Shown here: piece by piece, positions 1 through 9,819 of the stretch
Numbering within the stretch: position 1 is the first letter of the stretch
Layout of the letters: every line of letters begins with the position of its first letter
NCBI GenBank assembly: GCA_963575745.1
Contig: CAUYUJ010004313.1
Span: 98,795-162,794, forward strand
Direction: 5' to 3'
DNA from: Prorocentrum cordatum
Lineage: Eukaryota; Sar; Dinophyceae; Prorocentrales; Prorocentraceae
DNA length: 64,000 nucleotides
Made by a program: the position numbers and the translations under genes
The notes under the pieces: model-generated
Told to the model about the DNA's origin: nothing
Database searches by the model: none
What the model saw: only the letters and a program-made list of their open reading frames with translations

Positions 1-124
1 CGTCGCGGCTCTTGCCGCCGCGGTTGTAGTTGAGGATGGCGGCCACCTCGGCCCAATCCTTGGTGCTGACTGGGCGGCCGCGCCGTGCGCCGTAGCCGAC
101 GCGGGCACAGGCCTTGAGCCTCCC
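1..124 (-). CDS. possible partial exon at window edge, unrecognised product
   Basis: On the minus strand, bases 124 to 2 read as an open frame with a natural composition (it includes GRPVSTKDWAEVAAILNYN and then RGGKSRD) and run off the window. Just upstream the minus strand reads CTGCGCAG followed by GGG, a plausible 3' splice acceptor, and the same frame meets a stop at 142-140. The piece therefore fits an exon entered by splicing. No family is recognised. It could also be a chance open frame in GC-rich DNA. Confidence 0.3.
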
Positions 125-760
125 CTGCGCAGGGAGGCTTCAAGGGCGAGCCTGGGAACCCGCCACTGGGATGCTTCTCGATGGTCGGCGTGGTGTCGCG
201 TACGCCACGGCCGTGGGTGCAGGCGCTGTCGCCTGGCGCTATGGCACGATCTGGCTGGGTGCCACGCTGAGCCGGCCGCCCTCCTGCGGCCCCCCCCCTT
301 CGGAGGGGCTACGCGGAGAGGCCCCACCCCGCGAGAGGCAGCGGCTCTCCTCCTCCTCCTCCTCCTACTCTTCCTCCTCCTCCTTCCCTCCCTCCCTCCC
401 TCATTCCCTGCCTCCCTCCTTCTCTCCCTCCTCTCCTCCCTCCCTCCCTCCCTCCCTCCCCCATCGCCTCCACCTCCTTCATCGCGTACTCCCCGCTTCC
501 CCTCCTCCTGCTCCTTCCCCCTCCCCCCGGATCCCCACCCAACCCGCCCGCCTTGCACATGGCGCCGAGGAACTTCTCCGCACGCCTCACGTCCCCAGCC
601 TGCGTCGTGCGAGGGTTGGCCTTCCAAGAAGAAAAGGGGGTTCCGAAGAGCCTCTCGGAAGCTTCAGAGCCCTCTCAAGAAGCCCCCCGCCGTCTCGAAA
701 GCCGCCCCCCACCGCCTCACCGGATTGTGCGCTCCGCTTGGGGATACGAACGGGGACCGA
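125..760. other. gene-free, CT-rich low-complexity stretch
   Basis: From about 345 to 520 the plus strand is nearly pure CTC/CCTC microsatellite. The long Ser/Pro or Gly/Arg frames through it are artefacts of that composition. Nothing else is recognised. Confidence 0.6.
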
Positions 761-905
761 CAACTACCGTTACTCCCAGGACCTCTCCCAAGATGCGCTC
801 TGAACAGAATTTCGAGGCAAATCCACACGTGGCGGTAGGGGCCTTCCCTGAGGCCCAGAATGGCGAAACCGAAGAAGGGGCAGCGGTATCGGTTCTTCTG
901 CCTCC
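760..905 (+). repeat. dispersed repeat R7, copy 1 (diverged)
   Basis: The stretch with TTCGAGGCAAATCC and the following GCGGTATCGGTT segment matches, with divergence, copies near 10.65, 29.55 and 63.28 kb. All share a GCGTTCTGACCAG-type start, a TTCGAGGC core, and an end reading roughly GCGGTATNGG..TTCTCCTCTG. Confidence 0.55.
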
Positions 906-1164
906 TCCGAACGATGGGCGGCGACAAGCGGGTGCTGCACGCCGAGCGGCTTTCTGCCGCAGAGCCACCGGCAGACCAGGTGCGCCCAGCAGATGGTAGA
1001 GACGCCCGCCCGGAGCGTCCCACTCTGTTCTCTTCTCCCCCTCACAAACCGCATGTGCAGCCAGTGCCTCCCGCAGACACAAGCACACGTGTTCCCTCCC
1101 TGCCTCCTCCTTTGCCACAGTCCCTCGCCCTCCTCCCCGCCTGATCTCGGGCAGAGATGATCTA

Positions 1165-1250
1165 TGAGGACCGGCGGATCCAGAGGATGCATGGGGCACC
1201 GCGGCTTTTCTAGAACGCTGCAGACCGTTGCGAGAGAGCGTTCCCGCGGG
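1165..1250 (+). repeat. dispersed repeat R6, partial copy
   Basis: The segment carrying CACCGCGGCTTTTCTAGAAC and GAGAGAGCGTTCCCGCG aligns with the three fuller R6 copies near 19.3, 32.1 and 63.8 kb, which read GCGCCGCGGCCTTCTCAGAG. Confidence 0.45.
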
Positions 1251-2222
1251 CCCTGGGGCAATGTAGATCAATCCAACGTGAGCGTTTTCCGGTTGTTTCG
1301 GATCTGTACCCCCCCGTGCCCCAATCTTTCGTCCGGTTCCTCCATTAGTTTTCCACCGTTTTCGTCCTCCTACAAGTATCCGTTCTCTTCCATCACCCCC
1401 CGCCCGCGAACGAGAAACGAAGCAGCATCTGCCCGCAATCCATGCCCACCGCAGCGCACAATCCATCACGAGATGGCGCTCGATGATGCGGGGGACCCTC
1501 TACTGCCGAGCTTGTTGGGTATCGCTGGTCAATACAAAAAAAACTTCTCGTTCTAAGGAAGGTCCCGGACCAGGGACGCCTCGAACAAAAAAAACACCCT
1601 TGCGGCAGAACACCCTCAACAAAGGAACGCGATTACACGCCACAGGCTCCGGAAGCCCCGAATGCCGGCGTCTGACTATATGGCGGGTTCTGGCACCCCT
1701 GAAAAGGGCGCACCTTGTACTTCGATGGCTTCTGCCCGCGGATGCGGCCTCGCTTTGGTTGTGCCACGTTCCGCCGACATTCCGCTGGGCGTGCGATGCA
1801 AACTTCCTTGATCCTCGAGGGACGCCCTTCTGGAACGTTACACACATATTTGTGTATATAAGTAGACGTATAGATGCATACTCATGTACAAATCTGGACA
1901 TGCACACATCTATATATACATATACTAGAACCATCGCGCGCGCTCAAGTTCTAGCTAGGCTTGATAGGCTAACTCATGTAATCTCATGTTGGTCGCTTCT
2001 TGCGTCCAAGGACTCCCTTGAAGGCCCTGCGCAAGACTCGGAATCGTAAAGAAGGAGACGCGCGGAAACACAGAAATCATTAATTTCTTTTATGTATTCA
2101 ACGATTTGGGGCCCTCAAAGGCTTCCTGGGTTCTTTTTTGGGGAGGTGAGGGGGGTCTGAATTGTGGTCTGTTGTGCAAGAGTGGACCCGGGGCCGAGCT
2201 TGAACAAAAAGAATAAGGAATT
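1251..2222. other. no gene recognised
   Basis: This is mixed-composition DNA with short ORFs on both strands and a short TA-rich patch near 1845-1930 (TATATA, ACATATAC). No protein family, RNA gene or repeat family is recognised. Confidence 0.5.
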
Positions 2223-3300
2223 TTGGGATTTCCATTTTTTTCAGTTCCTCGGCGCTGTTCGGCGCTGTTTTTTGTTTGTGCCTCGCGGGTTTTGTTAGCC
2301 GGGCCCCTTAAGGGTGTGGGATCTTCCGGGCCTCCTGGAGGCCTGGAGAGCCGTCGGAAGGGTGTCTCGGGCTGCGCGGGAGCGTGTTGGGCCGTTCTGT
2401 ACGTTCTGGGGGCTCCTTGGGGTCGTCTTGGGCTGTCCTTGGGCGTCTTGGGGCGCTCCCGGGAAGCCGGGGGGCGCGGTACCAGCCAGATGTCAGGGGA
2501 TGTGTGGGATCTCCGAATGCGAGTCCCCCTTTAATAAAAAAAGGAACTCTGGGAAGTCCGCATTTTCTTTTCAAAATCGTCGATCTTCGAGGGTTGGAAG
2601 CGAGAAAACGTGAGAAGGTGAAAAACATGTCACAAAAAAACTTTGAAAATCAACGATTTCACCCTCTTTGGGCTCTCTCGGGACGGCTTTCGCAGCTCTC
2701 TTGGGCGGTTCTTGGAGCCTCGTCGGGGTCTTCTGGGATCGGAGCCTCAGGGATCGGGGGAAATTGGGGGCCTCCGGGGGGTCTCGGAGGCCTCTCGGAG
2801 GTCTCTGGAAGCCTCCTGCTCCCGCTCTTGGGCCCATCTTGGGCCTGTTCTGGGGTGGTCTGGGGCTGTCCTGGGCGCATCTTCGGCAGTCTTGGAGCCT
2901 TCTTGGTCCGTCTTGGGGCCGTCCTGAGGGTCTCTTGGGTGGTCTTGGGAGCCTCTTCGGCGCTCTTGGACCATTGGAAGCTCGAAAACGCGAGAAGCCA
3001 AAAACATTGACAAAAAAGAACAATGAAAATCTACGATTCTGGCCTCTTCGGGCCGTCCCGGGACGCCTCTCGGACCTCTCTTGAGGTCTTTTGGAGGCCA
3101 CTTGGGAGCCTCGAGAGCCGTCGGAAGGCTAACTTGGGCTGCTTGGGAGCGTCTTGGAACATCCTTTCGCATTCTGGGGGCTCCTGGGAGGCGTCTTGGG
3201 CCCTCCTGGGGCGCTGTGGAGGTTCCCCGGCAAGGCCGGGGGAGCGGTACGGGGAGCGTCCCCGAGATGTCGCGGGGAGGTGTGGGACCCGGGGCCCGAG
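2223..3300 (+). repeat. degenerate long-period tandem repeat
   Basis: Bases 2325-2520 and 3108-3295 are diverged copies of one sequence (shared GAGAGCCGTCGGAAGG, TTCTGGGGGCTCC, GATGTC). The A-rich blocks at about 2580-2660 and 2965-3045 are also copies of each other (TTGGAAGC, GAAAACG, AAAAACAT, GAAAATC). Between them the plus strand is rich in TCTTGGG/GGGAGCCT. The ORFs here shift frame between copies and look non-coding. Confidence 0.6.
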
Positions 3301-3334
3301 GGGGGGCGGTATTTGTTTATATTAGATCTCTCTA

Positions 3335-3335
3335 C

Positions 3336-3381
<46 letters not shown>

Positions 3382-3400
3382 CTCTCTATATATATGTATG
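3335..3400. repeat. TA dinucleotide microsatellite
   Basis: A nearly uninterrupted (TA)n run with a CTCTC interruption, followed by TATGTATGTG. Confidence 0.9.
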
Positions 3401-3440
3401 TGTATACACGCGTTCTTGCATATCCGTATACAACCCTTAC

Positions 3441-4230
3441 ACACCAGTCGTTCATAAATAAATGCCGAGGCGCAAACAACTGAAGATGACCAGGCGACCG
3501 TTTTGCTCCCTCACATTTCGGCTGGTGGTCCCCCTCCACCAACGCGGGCCCGCGCTCGGCAGTCCATCTCGGAGAGATCATCCAGCGCCGATCCAAGAAA
3601 TCCGCGCGCACCTCCGAACAACTATGTTTATACAAGTGTCCTTTTTTTCAACTGGCACGGATGCCGCCCAATAGCAAGCGTCTTGGCTGCACTGAGTGGG
3701 ACCAGGCGGTGGAAGGTAATATGAACGAGTTGCCTCGCGCTCGCACGCACAGAACCGACGCACGGCTGAGGCTGTCGCGCGAGGACCACTCCCAGCGCGG
3801 TTCCATAAGGCCCCACGCGGCCTAGTTGTACCAGGGCCCATAGGCGTCCTGATGGGAAATGCAATGGCGCAGCCGTAAACGACATCGAGAGCTAATGCGT
3901 GCAATCTGCCTGCAGCCACTCGAAAGCCCGCCAAAACATCATGTTCGAAATTACCGTCGGCCCGCAAGGCGCCGCATGACGGAGCGCGGGTGCTCGGCAA
4001 TGGCGCGGGGGATGCCTTCCCCGACCAATCGGGCGCCGATGCCAACGTCGTCCTGGTCGCAACAATGCAGCGCAGACGACGTGAGAAATCCACGCAAGAG
4101 GGGGGCCTGCGTTATGTCTCACGTCGAGCTTGCAAGGCGATCCCTGCCATCCCCTCTGCACATCCGGCTGGGGCTGGTGGAGGGGTGCCTGTGGCCTTCT
4201 CAGACCCCTGCCCACGCACGCGGACAGACG
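3441..4230. other. no gene recognised
   Basis: Overlapping short ORFs occur on both strands and none resembles a known family. No repeat copy is recognised. Confidence 0.4.
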
Positions 4231-4466
4231 GTTGAGCAGGGACCGACCGTCCCGGCATTCCTAATAGTCCTACCACGAGATGTTTTAGAACCCAGAAACA
4301 TGTTCTGAGAACAAAAATAATGTTCTTAGAACATAAACACGACGTGGAAAAGCAGGACAGACTCCGCCAGAAATGTCCCAAGAACATGTCGTGGGAACCA
4401 CAAAAGGTTCTTACAGCATTGTTTGGTAGGAAAATAAGCACGCCAGGACGCTCCGTCACTCCTTGC
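4231..4466 (+). repeat. MITE-like repeat R2, copy 1
   Basis: A dispersed element with imperfect terminal inverted repeats. The left end reads CGTCCCGGCATTCCTAATAG (from 4248) and the right end, reverse-complemented from 4450, reads CGTCCTGGCGTGCTTAT. The interior carries imperfect GTTCTTAGAACAT palindromes and CAGACTCCGCCAGAAATGT. The second copy is at 6328-6562. Confidence 0.75.
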
Positions 4467-5250
4467 GACGGGCCCGCTTGGACCAAGCCTGGGGCCCTGG
4501 CGACACGCGATGCCTTGCGAGCGGATGGTGTCTGGCTCCGCGCTGCGGGGCGGGTAAGCTCGGCAAGGCGGGGGACGCTGACGCTCGGGTGCTGGGACGT
4601 GGATCGCGTGTCGCTCCGACGCGTCGCGCGCGTCGGAAGCGGCTCGCACGGCGGATGCTAATTAGGTGCTGGGCTGCGCGCGCCCTCGCTGCGCGCGGCC
4701 GCTGGCCGCTTGGCGCATCGGCGCCCGTGGCCCGTTTCCCTCCCCCTCCCCTTCCTCCTCTCTCCCCCTGCCTCCGCCGCTGGGCTTCGCACGGATGTCC
4801 AGCGTCGCTCCGACGCGTGGTGGGCCCAAACCGGTGGAGCGACACGCGGCACAGATTCTGGCGTATGCCGCTCTCTCTCCCTCGACGGAGGCGCCCGAAG
4901 GAGGGGGGGGGAGCGTGCTCGCCTCGGCCGCGGCCTGCACCATGACGTCGTACGTGCCCTTGTTCGGCGCCAGGCCACCTGCTCTGCGCGCCGACGCCCC
5001 CTGGCTCCAGAGGGCCACGGTCTGCACGTGCAGTGCCCCCGACGCCTCCCGCTCGACGTCCTCCTCCTCCGCGCCCTCTTCTCATGGGAGCAAAGAGAGC
5101 CACTACCACCATGACTCCATGAAAAACGCTCCAAGAGACCCCCCCCCGAGCTGGTGGCACCCCGTTCAGGGCACTCTCTGGGGGCGCGCCCGAAACGGGG
5201 TACCACCAGCTCGGGGAGGGGGAGCGACCAGTCCCCTAGCTGGTGGTGAT
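4467..5250. other. no gene recognised
   Basis: GC-rich sequence with overlapping Arg/Ala-rich frames on both strands. No domain, RNA gene or repeat is recognised. Confidence 0.4.
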
Positions 5251-5299
5251 GATTCTTCCTTCTCTGGTGATCTTCGTCTCCGCCCGCGTGTCCTCTCGA

Positions 5300-5640
5300 C
5301 TACCCATCCACCCTCCTCCCAGCGCCAGACCGGATCCTCCTCCTGCACCTCCTCGCACTCCCTCTTCTCACTCCTCTCCCTCTTACTTCTCCGCCTCCTC
5401 CTCCTCGGCTCGAACTTCCTCCTCCCGCTTCCCGTTGTCATCATGCGCGTTCTCATCATCCGTTTGCTCTCATCATGCATCCGCTCGCATCCGCCCTCCT
5501 TCTCACCCCATCCCGCCTTATCCTAGTCCTGCCTCTCCTAGTTCGCCTCCCTCCTCCATCCCACCCTCCTCCCCCTCCTCCTCCTCCTCCTCCTCCCCCT
5601 CCTCCTCCTCCTCCTCCTCCTCCTCATCCATGCCCCGCTC
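5300..5640. repeat. CTC/CCT-rich microsatellite tract
   Basis: Pyrimidine-rich CTC triplets interrupted by TCATCATGCG-like blocks, ending in a purer (CTC)n run at about 5565-5630. Confidence 0.8.
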
Positions 5641-5812
5641 CCCTATGTCGACAGCCAGGGGCGCCGCGGCACGGCCACATCCGTGAAGGCGGCGGGCGCA
5701 CAAGCGCGAGGGCACGAGCTCTCCGAGGGGAAGACCGGGCGGCGAGCGGCAGGGTGACCCGGGCCACGCAGGCTGCCAAAAAGAGAGACGCCGGTCGGGG
5801 ATCTGCCGACCC

Positions 5813-5840
5813 GGGTCAAGCCAGGCCCGGGTCAGTCCTT
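5813..5840. repeat. GACCCGGGTC repeat R10, fragment
   Basis: GACCCGGGTCAAGCCAG matches the start of the R10 block at about 30.165 kb. GACCCGGGTC is itself a 10-bp palindrome. Confidence 0.5.
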
Positions 5841-5847
5841 GGAGACC

Positions 5848-6240
5848 TGGAAATGGGTACCAACACAAACACAGGGGCCCATAGATCCAGCGCATTGAAA
5901 AAAACAATAGGGAGTTTTTTCGCCAATTTCGGCCCTCAGGGGCCCTCGCGGGACCTGAAGGCCGTCAAAGAACGGCTCAGGATGAAAAAAACGTCCTGGG
6001 GAATGGGTCAAGACTTCCGGGGACCGCGCATGGAAAAAATCACTCACGACATCGGATCTCTGGGCAGGTGGGTGCCTCCACAGGGGGAAGATCATGCGAG
6101 ATCTCGGCGTGGGTGGTCATGTTTCGGCCACCTTGGAGGCCAGAAGATTGCCACCATTACCGAGATCGGGATCTTTTCCCTCGGTGGAGGCCCCTTTTTC
6201 GATATTGGTGTTGGTGTCAACCTCTAACCCTGCGAAGTCA
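5848..6240 (+). repeat. foldback repeat R4, copy 1, interrupted by R9
   Basis: The left end at 5848-5877 (CCTGGAAATGGGTACCAACA) continues at 6065 after the inserted R9 element. The arms 6071-6150 and 6155-6236 are approximate inverted copies of each other, both carrying GGTG.CTCCAC...GGGAAGAT and GATCTCGG. The uninterrupted copy is at 59566-59765. Confidence 0.65.
5878..6064 (+). repeat. MITE-like repeat R9, copy 1, nested in R4
   Basis: A 187-bp element with inverted ends: CCCATAGATCCAGCGCATTG at the left and, reverse-complemented from the right, CCCAGAGATCCGATGTCGTG. Short similar flanks (CAGGGG before, CAGGTG after) could be an imperfect target duplication. A second copy, inverted, is at 39986-40192. 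Confidence 0.65.
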
Positions 6241-6243
6241 GGC

Positions 6244-6310
6244 CTTACAAAATCCTGCAACCTGCACCGAACCCCGGGTCAATGCGAAAAATCCTGCAAG
6301 ATCCTGCACA
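6244..6310. repeat. ATCCTGCAAG short-period repeat R10, copy 1a
   Basis: Carries reiterated AATCCTGCAA/ATCCTGCAAG decamers and CCCGGGTCAATGCGA, all of which recur at 30.16-30.38 kb. Confidence 0.55.
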
Positions 6311-6327
6311 AATGCCCGGGTCATAAT

Positions 6328-6562
6328 TTGAGCAAAAACCGACCGTCCCGGCATTCCTATAGTCCTACAACGAAGTGTTCTTAGAACCCCAAAATCTTCT
6401 AATAACGAAAGCAATGTCCTTAGAACATAAACCCTATGTGATAAACCAAGACAGACTCCGCCAGAAATGTTCTAAGAACATTTCGTGGGAACCTCAAGAA
6501 GTTCTTAGAACATTCTTTTTGGTGGGCCTATAGGCGAGCCGGGACGCTTCGCCACTGCTTGA
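6328..6562 (+). repeat. MITE-like repeat R2, copy 2
   Basis: Same family as 4231-4466. The left end is CGTCCCGGCATTCCTATAG (from 6344) and the right end, reverse-complemented from 6546, is CGTCCCGGCTCGCCTATAGG. The interior shows GTTCTTAGAAC, ATGTTCTAAGAACATT and GTTCTTAGAACATT, so the whole element can fold back. Confidence 0.75.
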
Positions 6563-6569
6563 TTAATGC

Positions 6570-6665
6570 GACCCTGGCCCTGCAGGATCCTGCAAGGTCC
6601 GGCGCTGTGGCCGACCCCCGTTTGCACTGGCCCCCGCCTCAAGGCTCCCGAGCTGGTGCCGTGGC
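6570..6665. repeat. R10, copy 1b
   Basis: Matches 30.30-30.38 kb: CTGGCCCTGCAGGATCCTGC, then TCAAGGCTCCCGAG. It is separated from copy 1a by the R2 element. Confidence 0.5.
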
Positions 6666-7002
6666 CGTTTCACCGGCCAACGCACGCCACCGAGGACCCC
6701 AAGAGGTGACCGAGGGAGCACGGCGAGTCCTCTCTGCGCGTGCGTCCCAGAAGTCCCCGAGCCTCTCCCTGGGGCCGGTTTCCCATCCCGTGTCGTTCTC
6801 CGATGGTCTCCAGGCCCAGCGAGGGCCCCTGCGGAGGCCGACAACGGCCCCCCAAAAAAAACGTCCGCCGCGGCTTGTCCACGACGCGAGCCTGCTCTTG
6901 GCAGCGCTCGGGCGTCCCTTTTCTCCCCCACGCAATTTCTTCGGCGGCGTGCGTTTGCTTTTCCGCGAGGTGCTCCGAGACGCTCGCAAAAAGGGGGTTT
7001 GA
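6666..7002. other. no gene recognised
   Basis: GC-rich sequence with overlapping frames on both strands. No family recognised. Confidence 0.4.
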
Positions 7003-7131
7003 AAATCAGCTCACGCAGCTGCTTTTCCCGGCGCCTCCCGGCGCTGGAGGCGCCCATGCATCGAGGCATGAGCCCCTCGGCGGGGCCGAAACCAGCTGCA
7101 CGCAGCAGATTTCGTACCCCCCCCTTTCCCT
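7003..7131 (+). repeat. foldback repeat R5, copy 1
   Basis: AATCAGCTCACGCAGCTG followed by a GGCGCCTCCCGGCGC palindrome, GGCGCCCATGCATCGAGG and CAGATTTCGTACCCCCCC. Matches 58161-58266. Confidence 0.65.
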
Positions 7132-7159
7132 ACCCCCCCCCCTTTTGTTCGGCCCGACT

Positions 7160-7201
7160 GATATAGGCGAGCCCTGGACGCCTCGCCACTGCTCCCGTCT
7201 G
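7160..7201 (+). repeat. R2 right-end fragment
   Basis: ATATAGGCGAGCCCTGGACG and CTCGCCACTGCT match the right end of R2 copy 2 at 6525-6557. Confidence 0.4.
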
Positions 7202-7257
7202 GGCTCCTCCCCCCTTAATCCATGTTTGCGATCGCCTGAGTTCTGGGACGCGACGAA

Positions 7258-7375
7258 CCCAGGAGGAGGAGGAGGAGGAGGGAGGAAAAGGAGGGAGGGA
7301 GGAGGAGGAGGAGGAGGAGGAGGAGGAGGAGGAGCAGGGAGGAGGGAGGAGGAGGAAGGGGGGAGGAGGATGGTG
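7258..7375 (+). repeat. GGA/GAG trinucleotide microsatellite
   Basis: Near-pure (GAG)n with occasional GGGAGG interruptions. It explains the long Gly/Arg and Ser/Pro frames through this stretch. Confidence 0.9.
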
Positions 7376-7512
7376 CAAATGATCCGGCGCCGGCCTCGCC
7401 GGGAGAACTGCCGAGCGCCGCACCGAGCACCAGGCACCCGGGGCCAAGGAGCGGACGAGAAGCGGCCGCCGTGCGACGAGGCCTTTCGGGAAGGCTCGGC
7501 CACGCGCAGAGG

Positions 7513-7583
7513 CCTGGCATCGCGCGAAGGTGTGCGTGATGTTTTTGTTTCTCGGCGAGGGCCATCGAGGAGCATCTTTGATC
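7513..7583 (-). repeat. MITE-like repeat R3, truncated copy
   Basis: GGCATCGCGCGAAGGTGTGC and the following GAGCATCTTTGATCAT match, in inverted orientation, the right half of the full R3 copies at 27.41 and 39.51 kb. The copy ends near the microsatellite that follows. Confidence 0.5.
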
Positions 7584-7629
7584 ATCTGTGTATATATATG
7601 TATAGTCATAGATGTATATATTCATATTA

Positions 7630-7635
7630 TATGGA

Positions 7636-7674
<39 letters not shown>

Positions 7675-7698
7675 GTCTGTCTGTCGGTCGGTCGGTCG

Positions 7699-7740
<42 letters not shown>

Positions 7741-7757
7741 GTCTGTCTCTGTCTCTA

Positions 7758-7844
<87 letters not shown>

Positions 7845-7845
7845 G
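7630..7845 (+). repeat. CTGT tetranucleotide satellite
   Basis: About 215 bases of (CTGT)n with CGGT and CTCTGT variants. It reads as Ser-Val-Cys-Leu repeats on one strand and Thr-Asp-Arg-Gln on the other, neither of which should be taken as a gene. Confidence 0.95.
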
Positions 7846-7950
7846 CGTGTATGTGTGTATGTATGGAAGGATGTATGGATGTATGCATGCATGCATCCAT
7901 GTATGTATGCATGTATGCATGCATGCATGCATGCATGTATGTGTATATAG
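7846..7950 (+). repeat. TATG/CATG-type microsatellite
   Basis: Imperfect TATG, GATG and GCATGCATGC repeats directly continuing the CTGT tract. Confidence 0.8.
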
Positions 7951-8525
7951 CCATAGCGAAGCATACACGCACGAGAAGTCGAGGAAGGCACGGGGAAGGC
8001 ACGCCCGATGGGGTGCCAAGCAAAACCGCACCTGGGGGAGGCCGACGCCCGAAGCCCCACTCGCCGAGGCCCGACGCCGGCGGCGCCAGCCCGAAGCCCC
8101 AAGTCGGTGGCAGCCGGTGCGCCGCGGCAGCGGCGCCGCGCACCCAGCTCGGGGTGCAGGGCCGGCTCCTGGAGCCTCGCGAACCACTGCTCCGCCCGCC
8201 CGAGGTCGCCCTGCCGCGCCGCGGGCCGCCGCCCGCCGGCGTCGTCCGTCGGCGACCGTCGCCGGCCGCCGGCGTCGTCGCCGTCTCCTCGGGAAGCGAC
8301 CGCGGGCAGGGGAGGGGAGGGGGGGGGGAGCGGGCCGACGGCGGAGCTGCATCGGCGGCCCTGCCTTCGCGTCGCAGAGTCGGCGTGCCACCGTGGCTGC
8401 TGTTCTGGCACCAAGGGCGGGGGAGGGGGGGGGAGAGGGAGGCAGGTGGAAAGCAGGTTCGGCGGGAGGGGTGGGTGCGGAGTAGGAGGGGGGGCCTGCT
8501 CTTCCCAGTTCCTGCTCCCGACCCG
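7951..8525. other. GC-rich stretch, no gene recognised
   Basis: Dense CGCCG and GGGGGAGG sequence with long overlapping Arg/Pro/Ala frames on both strands. Not treated as coding. Confidence 0.5.
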
Positions 8526-8542
8526 TATTAAGCAAGCAAACG

Positions 8543-8854
8543 GTGCTGAACGACTGGACTGCGCTGCTGTGGCGAAGATCACCCACGGGCTCATGGCAAA
8601 CTGCTCGCATGCAATGGGCAACCCCTTGCCAATGTGCGCACGTATCCAGATCGCAAGCGTGGCCGACTGGCGAAAAGACAATGCTGCTGGAGTGGCGAAA
8701 CAAGCAAATGGTGTTTGCCCCTGTCGATCCACGAATGTGGGTTCCTGAAGGGTTTTGTTTCATCGCGGCTGGGATTGTGCACGATGAGGGGGGATCCATC
8801 CACGGGTTCAGAGCGGAGGTTCTGGCTGTCTATTGGCTAATAGCTGATTGTTGA
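8543..8854 (+). CDS. possible hypothetical coding fragment
   Basis: A 103-codon open frame in a lower-GC island. Its C-terminal half has balanced composition (PEGFCFIAAGIVHDEGG, FRAEVLAVYWLIADC, then stop), unlike the Arg/Pro frames around it. The initiator is probably not the true start, because no upstream signal is visible and dinoflagellate-type introns could intervene. No family is recognised. It could be a decayed mobile-element fragment or chance. Confidence 0.2.
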   Translation: MLNDWTALLWRRSPTGSWQTARMQWATPCQCAHVSRSQAWPTGEKTMLLEWRNKQMVFAPVDPRMWVPEGFCFIAAGIVHDEGGSIHGFRAEVLAVYWLIADC

Positions 8855-8899
8855 GCCTACGGAGCGGGAGTCACGGCGGGCCGTGAGGCGAAAACGAGC

Positions 8900-9622
8900 A
8901 CACGATTCTACGAACCAGAAAGAAGTCGGGATGGCATTGAGACGCCCCAATCTGAACACTTGAGCCTGTCTTGGGGCTCTCCTGGAGCCGACTTCGAGCC
9001 GTCTTTACCTATTCGGGGCCTCTCTTGGGCCCCCATCGGAACCCTCTTGGCGGCCCCCCGTGGGTCTGGGGGCAGTTCTGGCCGTCCGCGCGTCGAGGCT
9101 AGATTCCCGAACACACGTTCCGATTCGAATCCTGATGTCGAACCCCCCTGGGGGGCCGCCGTGACTCCTGATCTGCAGGACTCCTGCAGCGGCCCCCCCT
9201 GCGGGCCTCAGCCGTGTGGCCGTGCTGGCCACTGGCCGCGGGACGCGGGGGATCGGCCTCGCGGATCCCGCAGGCTCACCGGAGCATCCGCGCGCGAACT
9301 CTCACGGGTCAGCCCTGGGCACTCCGCACCGAGACGGCCACACATGGCGGCCAGGGCGGCCACCGCGGCGCCAAAGGGGGGTCCAGGAGTGCTGGGTGTC
9401 GTCGGCGGGGTGGGCCCCAGATGACGCCCCGAGACTGCCCCCCGCGAGGCCGAAGAGACACCGTGGATCCGCGGACAGCCCCCCGAGCGGCGGCACCCGT
9501 CCAGTGCCGACGGACGGTTGCCGGCTGTGTCACGCGTGTGCTGCAACTGTTTGGCATTCTGGAGCAGAGGTCAATCTATGTGCCCACCAAAGCATCCTGA
9601 AAACTCATGGGGCATCGCCAGG
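8900..9622. other. no gene recognised
   Basis: GC-rich, with CCCCCCTGG and GGCCCC motifs. Overlapping frames on both strands show no recognisable domain. Confidence 0.4.
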
Positions 9623-9811
9623 TTATCTGAATCCACTACCCAGTTGGGCGTTTCCGATACGATTCCCTTTCGTCTCTGATGACGTCTTGATCAAGCCAAC
9701 ACTTTCTTCGCCATCCTCGTCAATTATGGTCAATGGTTCCGTTAGCTGTTTACCTTCTTGTAATTCCTCTGGTGTTCTCTTCATGTCGTCTTCGGCTTCA
9801 CTGGGGGTCAT
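9623..9811 (-). CDS. possible acidic coding fragment, unrecognised
   Basis: A 62-codon minus-strand frame of lower GC than its surroundings and strongly acidic (TPSEAEDDMKRTPEELQEGK, then PLTIIDEDGEESVG). The composition recalls the acidic linker between integrase and reverse transcriptase in copia polyproteins, but no catalytic motif is present, so this is only a suggestion. A host exon is equally possible. Confidence 0.25.
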   Translation of the reverse strand: MTPSEAEDDMKRTPEELQEGKQLTEPLTIIDEDGEESVGLIKTSSETKGNRIGNAQLGSGFR

Positions 9812-9819
9812 CTCGTGCT

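Noticed and set aside
7630-7845. CRISPR-like array
   Set aside because: A tetranucleotide microsatellite without spacers, in a eukaryotic-type context.
7530-8531. Long ORFs of Ser-Val-Cys-Leu or Thr-Asp-Arg-Gln repeats
   Set aside because: They are translations of the CTGT microsatellite and of GC-rich DNA; all frames stay open because the unit has no stop.
9105-9140. tRNA B-box-like GATTCGAATCC
   Set aside because: Flanking bases do not form a T-stem or acceptor stem, and no A box lies at the right distance.
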